Positions 6,052 through 7,157 of a DNA stretch of 7,157 nt are shown here, piece after piece (position 1 is the stretch's first letter; each line of letters begins with the position of its first letter). The stretch spans positions 1 to 7,157 of the forward strand of contig PSRH01000160.1 in the NCBI GenBank assembly GCA_003175915.1, read 5' to 3'. The stretch is from Candidatus Melainabacteria bacterium (GTDB taxonomy: Bacteria; Cyanobacteriota; Vampirovibrionia; Obscuribacterales; Obscuribacteraceae). The notes under the pieces were generated by a model. That model did not search any database, was not told where the DNA came from, and saw only the letters and a list, made by a program, of their open reading frames with translations. The position numbers and the translations under genes are program-made.

Positions 6052-7157
6052 TTAGTAGGGCCTATGGACCTGCGCTTGAGCATTGGCAGTTGTTGGTTCG
6101 ACTTGGGCGAGCTGATTTTGCTTGACCAAATAGAGAATAACACCTTGCTCCAGGGCTTTGGCAATGCGGTCCTGGTAATCATAAGAGATTAACCTCTCTC
6201 GTTCTTCCTTGCAAGATATGAAGCCTACCTCGGCCAAAACGGCCGGCACGGCAGTATGGTTGATGACATAGAACCGGGCCTTGCGCACGTAGCGATCCGG
6301 CACTTCCAGGTTGTTGACGAGGCAGTCATGAATTGAATCGGCAAAAGGTTTACTCTGGCCCGTTTGGTAATACGTCTCAATGCCGCGAATATCGGATTCG
6401 CCGTCCAGCGAATTTATATGGACACTCAAGAAGAGATTTGGCGTTACGGTGTTGGTCAGTTTCACTCTGTCTTCCAGCGACACAAAGGAATCGTCCGAGC
6501 GGGTCAGGGTGACCTTGATACCTCTTTTCTCAAGCCTTTGTCTGAGGGTATTGATGATTGACAAGGTCAACTCTTTTTCCTCGATGCCGTTTCGCCTGGC
6601 GCCCGGATCACTGCCACCATGACCAGGGTCAAGGACGACCTGTAAGCCGCTCGGCAGCGGACCGGCAAGGCGCGCATTGCCTACCTTGTTAAAGGTCAAC
6701 AACAGCTGCGAAGCAGAATTGACCATTTCCGAGTGCACAGAACAATCCCGGCTGCCTAGATCAAAAACGAGGCGGGCCACGGTTGGCTTCCCTTCAGGGG
6801 AGCCGACCCGCATTGTTTTGAAGGGGGCGCCGGACTGCGCGATCGGCAGATCAGCCTCGCTTAAAAGAGGCAGATTCTCAAAATCTACGACGTATCTTTC
6901 TGGTTCGTGGAGGCGGAAGGCGCTGGCCTTAAAGCGCTGCTTGCCACTGATTCTCACTCTGACAATATTGCCAATAGAATCGTTTTCATACTCGTCCTTG
7001 TTGGCACCGGGAGCTTCGATTTCAATCTTTGGTAGATTCGAGGTAAGTTCCACTGACTTGTTCTCGGTGGTATCCGCCGGGTTTGTTTCAGATACCTCAG
7101 GTGTTGCTTGAGCTTCCCGGCTGACCACCGTTTGTCTAGGCGATGGTAGAGCGTTCA
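6052..7157 (-). CDS. N-acetylmuramoyl-L-alanine amidase, AMIN + Amidase_3, N-terminus beyond right edge
   Basis: The enzyme cleaves the bond between N-acetylmuramic acid and L-Ala in peptidoglycan, for wall turnover and splitting of daughter cells. The frame stays open to the right edge. A GTG at 7128 exists, but upstream codons continue without a stop and no signal peptide is in view, so the true start is probably outside. Counting from that GTG, an acidic, Thr-rich stretch (about 8-45) leads into an AMIN domain (about 53-150), which in known amidases binds the wall and localises the enzyme. The catalytic domain runs from about 163 to 340. Zinc ligands are His170 (LDPGHGG), Glu184 (IEEKEL) and His237 (SVHINS), and the catalytic Glu is Glu300 (AEVGFIS), so it looks active. 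A Gln/Ala/Thr-rich tail ends the protein, followed by TAA TGA. It is the first visible gene of the cluster with murI. It resembles AmiC-type amidases; export is expected but the signal is not in the window. Confidence 0.95.
   Translation of the reverse strand, partial: NALPSPRQTVVSREAQATPEVSETNPADTTENKSVELTSNLPKIEIEAPGANKDEYENDSIGNIVRVRISGKQRFKASAFRLHEPERYVVDFENLPLLSEADLPIAQSGAPFKTMRVGSPEGKPTVARLVFDLGSRDCSVHSEMVNSASQLLLTFNKVGNARLAGPLPSGLQVVLDPGHGGSDPGARRNGIEEKELTLSIINTLRQRLEKRGIKVTLTRSDDSFVSLEDRVKLTNTVTPNLFLSVHINSLDGESDIRGIETYYQTGQSKPFADSIHDCLVNNLEVPDRYVRKARFYVINHTAVPAVLAEVGFISCKEERERLISYDYQDRIAKALEQGVILYLVKQNQLAQVEPTTANAQAQVHRPY

Noticed and set aside
6677..7111. 144-residue open frame on the plus strand opposite the amidase
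   Set aside because: It is antisense to conserved AMIN and catalytic domain sequence and has no recognisable motif.
1..7157. Cyanobacterial HIP1 octamers (GCGATCGC)
   Set aside because: Near matches occur (for example around 4698 and 6006) but I found no exact copy, so there is no enrichment to report.
1..7157. CRISPR arrays, insertion sequences, tRNA or rRNA genes
   Set aside because: No regularly spaced direct repeats, transposase motifs, terminal inverted repeats flanking a gene, or cloverleaf-like sequence were seen; nearly all of the window is accounted for by housekeeping-type genes.

Overview
The window is densely coding and holds seven genes and no mobile element, CRISPR array, tRNA or rRNA that I could see. 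All seven look bacterial and chromosomal. Base composition is mixed: proline-rich TPR stretches are GC-rich, while parts of the uracil-DNA glycosylase gene are AT-rich. TTG and GTG starts appear alongside ATG. The combination suggests a bacterium on the cyanobacterial side of the tree, possibly a non-photosynthetic relative such as Melainabacteria/Vampirovibrionia. The pointers are a zinc-ribbon Hanks-type kinase, an AMIN-domain amidase followed by murI (an order I recall from cyanobacteria), and family-4 Fe-S uracil-DNA glycosylase. This placement is inference with low confidence. The HIP1 octamer GCGATCGC typical of many cyanobacteria was not found.

Left part (1-2217): a TPR-repeat lipoprotein gene on the minus strand runs off the left edge, so its C-terminus is missing. 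It is divergent from hemW (radical SAM heme chaperone) on the plus strand, and the two share a 58-bp gap that must hold both start regions. Middle (2218-4001): after a 136-bp leader carrying a widely spaced CGCTTAAG inverted repeat comes a serine/threonine protein kinase. It has zinc-ribbon-like Cys motifs at both ends of the protein and one predicted transmembrane segment near the C-terminus. Its TTG start directly follows an in-frame stop and is backed by a GGGAGG ribosome binding site.

Right part (4013-7157): a minus-strand cluster, read from the right edge leftwards, contains an AMIN plus Amidase_3 cell-wall amidase (N-terminus beyond the edge), murI (glutamate racemase), a family-4 uracil-DNA glycosylase, and a small unrecognised protein of about 99 residues. 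It ends tail-to-tail with the kinase gene, 11 bp apart. The amidase and racemase act on peptidoglycan (turnover or cell separation, and D-glutamate supply). The glycosylase is a DNA repair enzyme that probably rides on the same transcript. Nothing here is clearly a new defence or mobile system. The most unusual items are the double zinc-ribbon, tail-anchored kinase, the uncharacterised small protein that closes the cell-wall/repair cluster, and several dyad-symmetric DNA elements.
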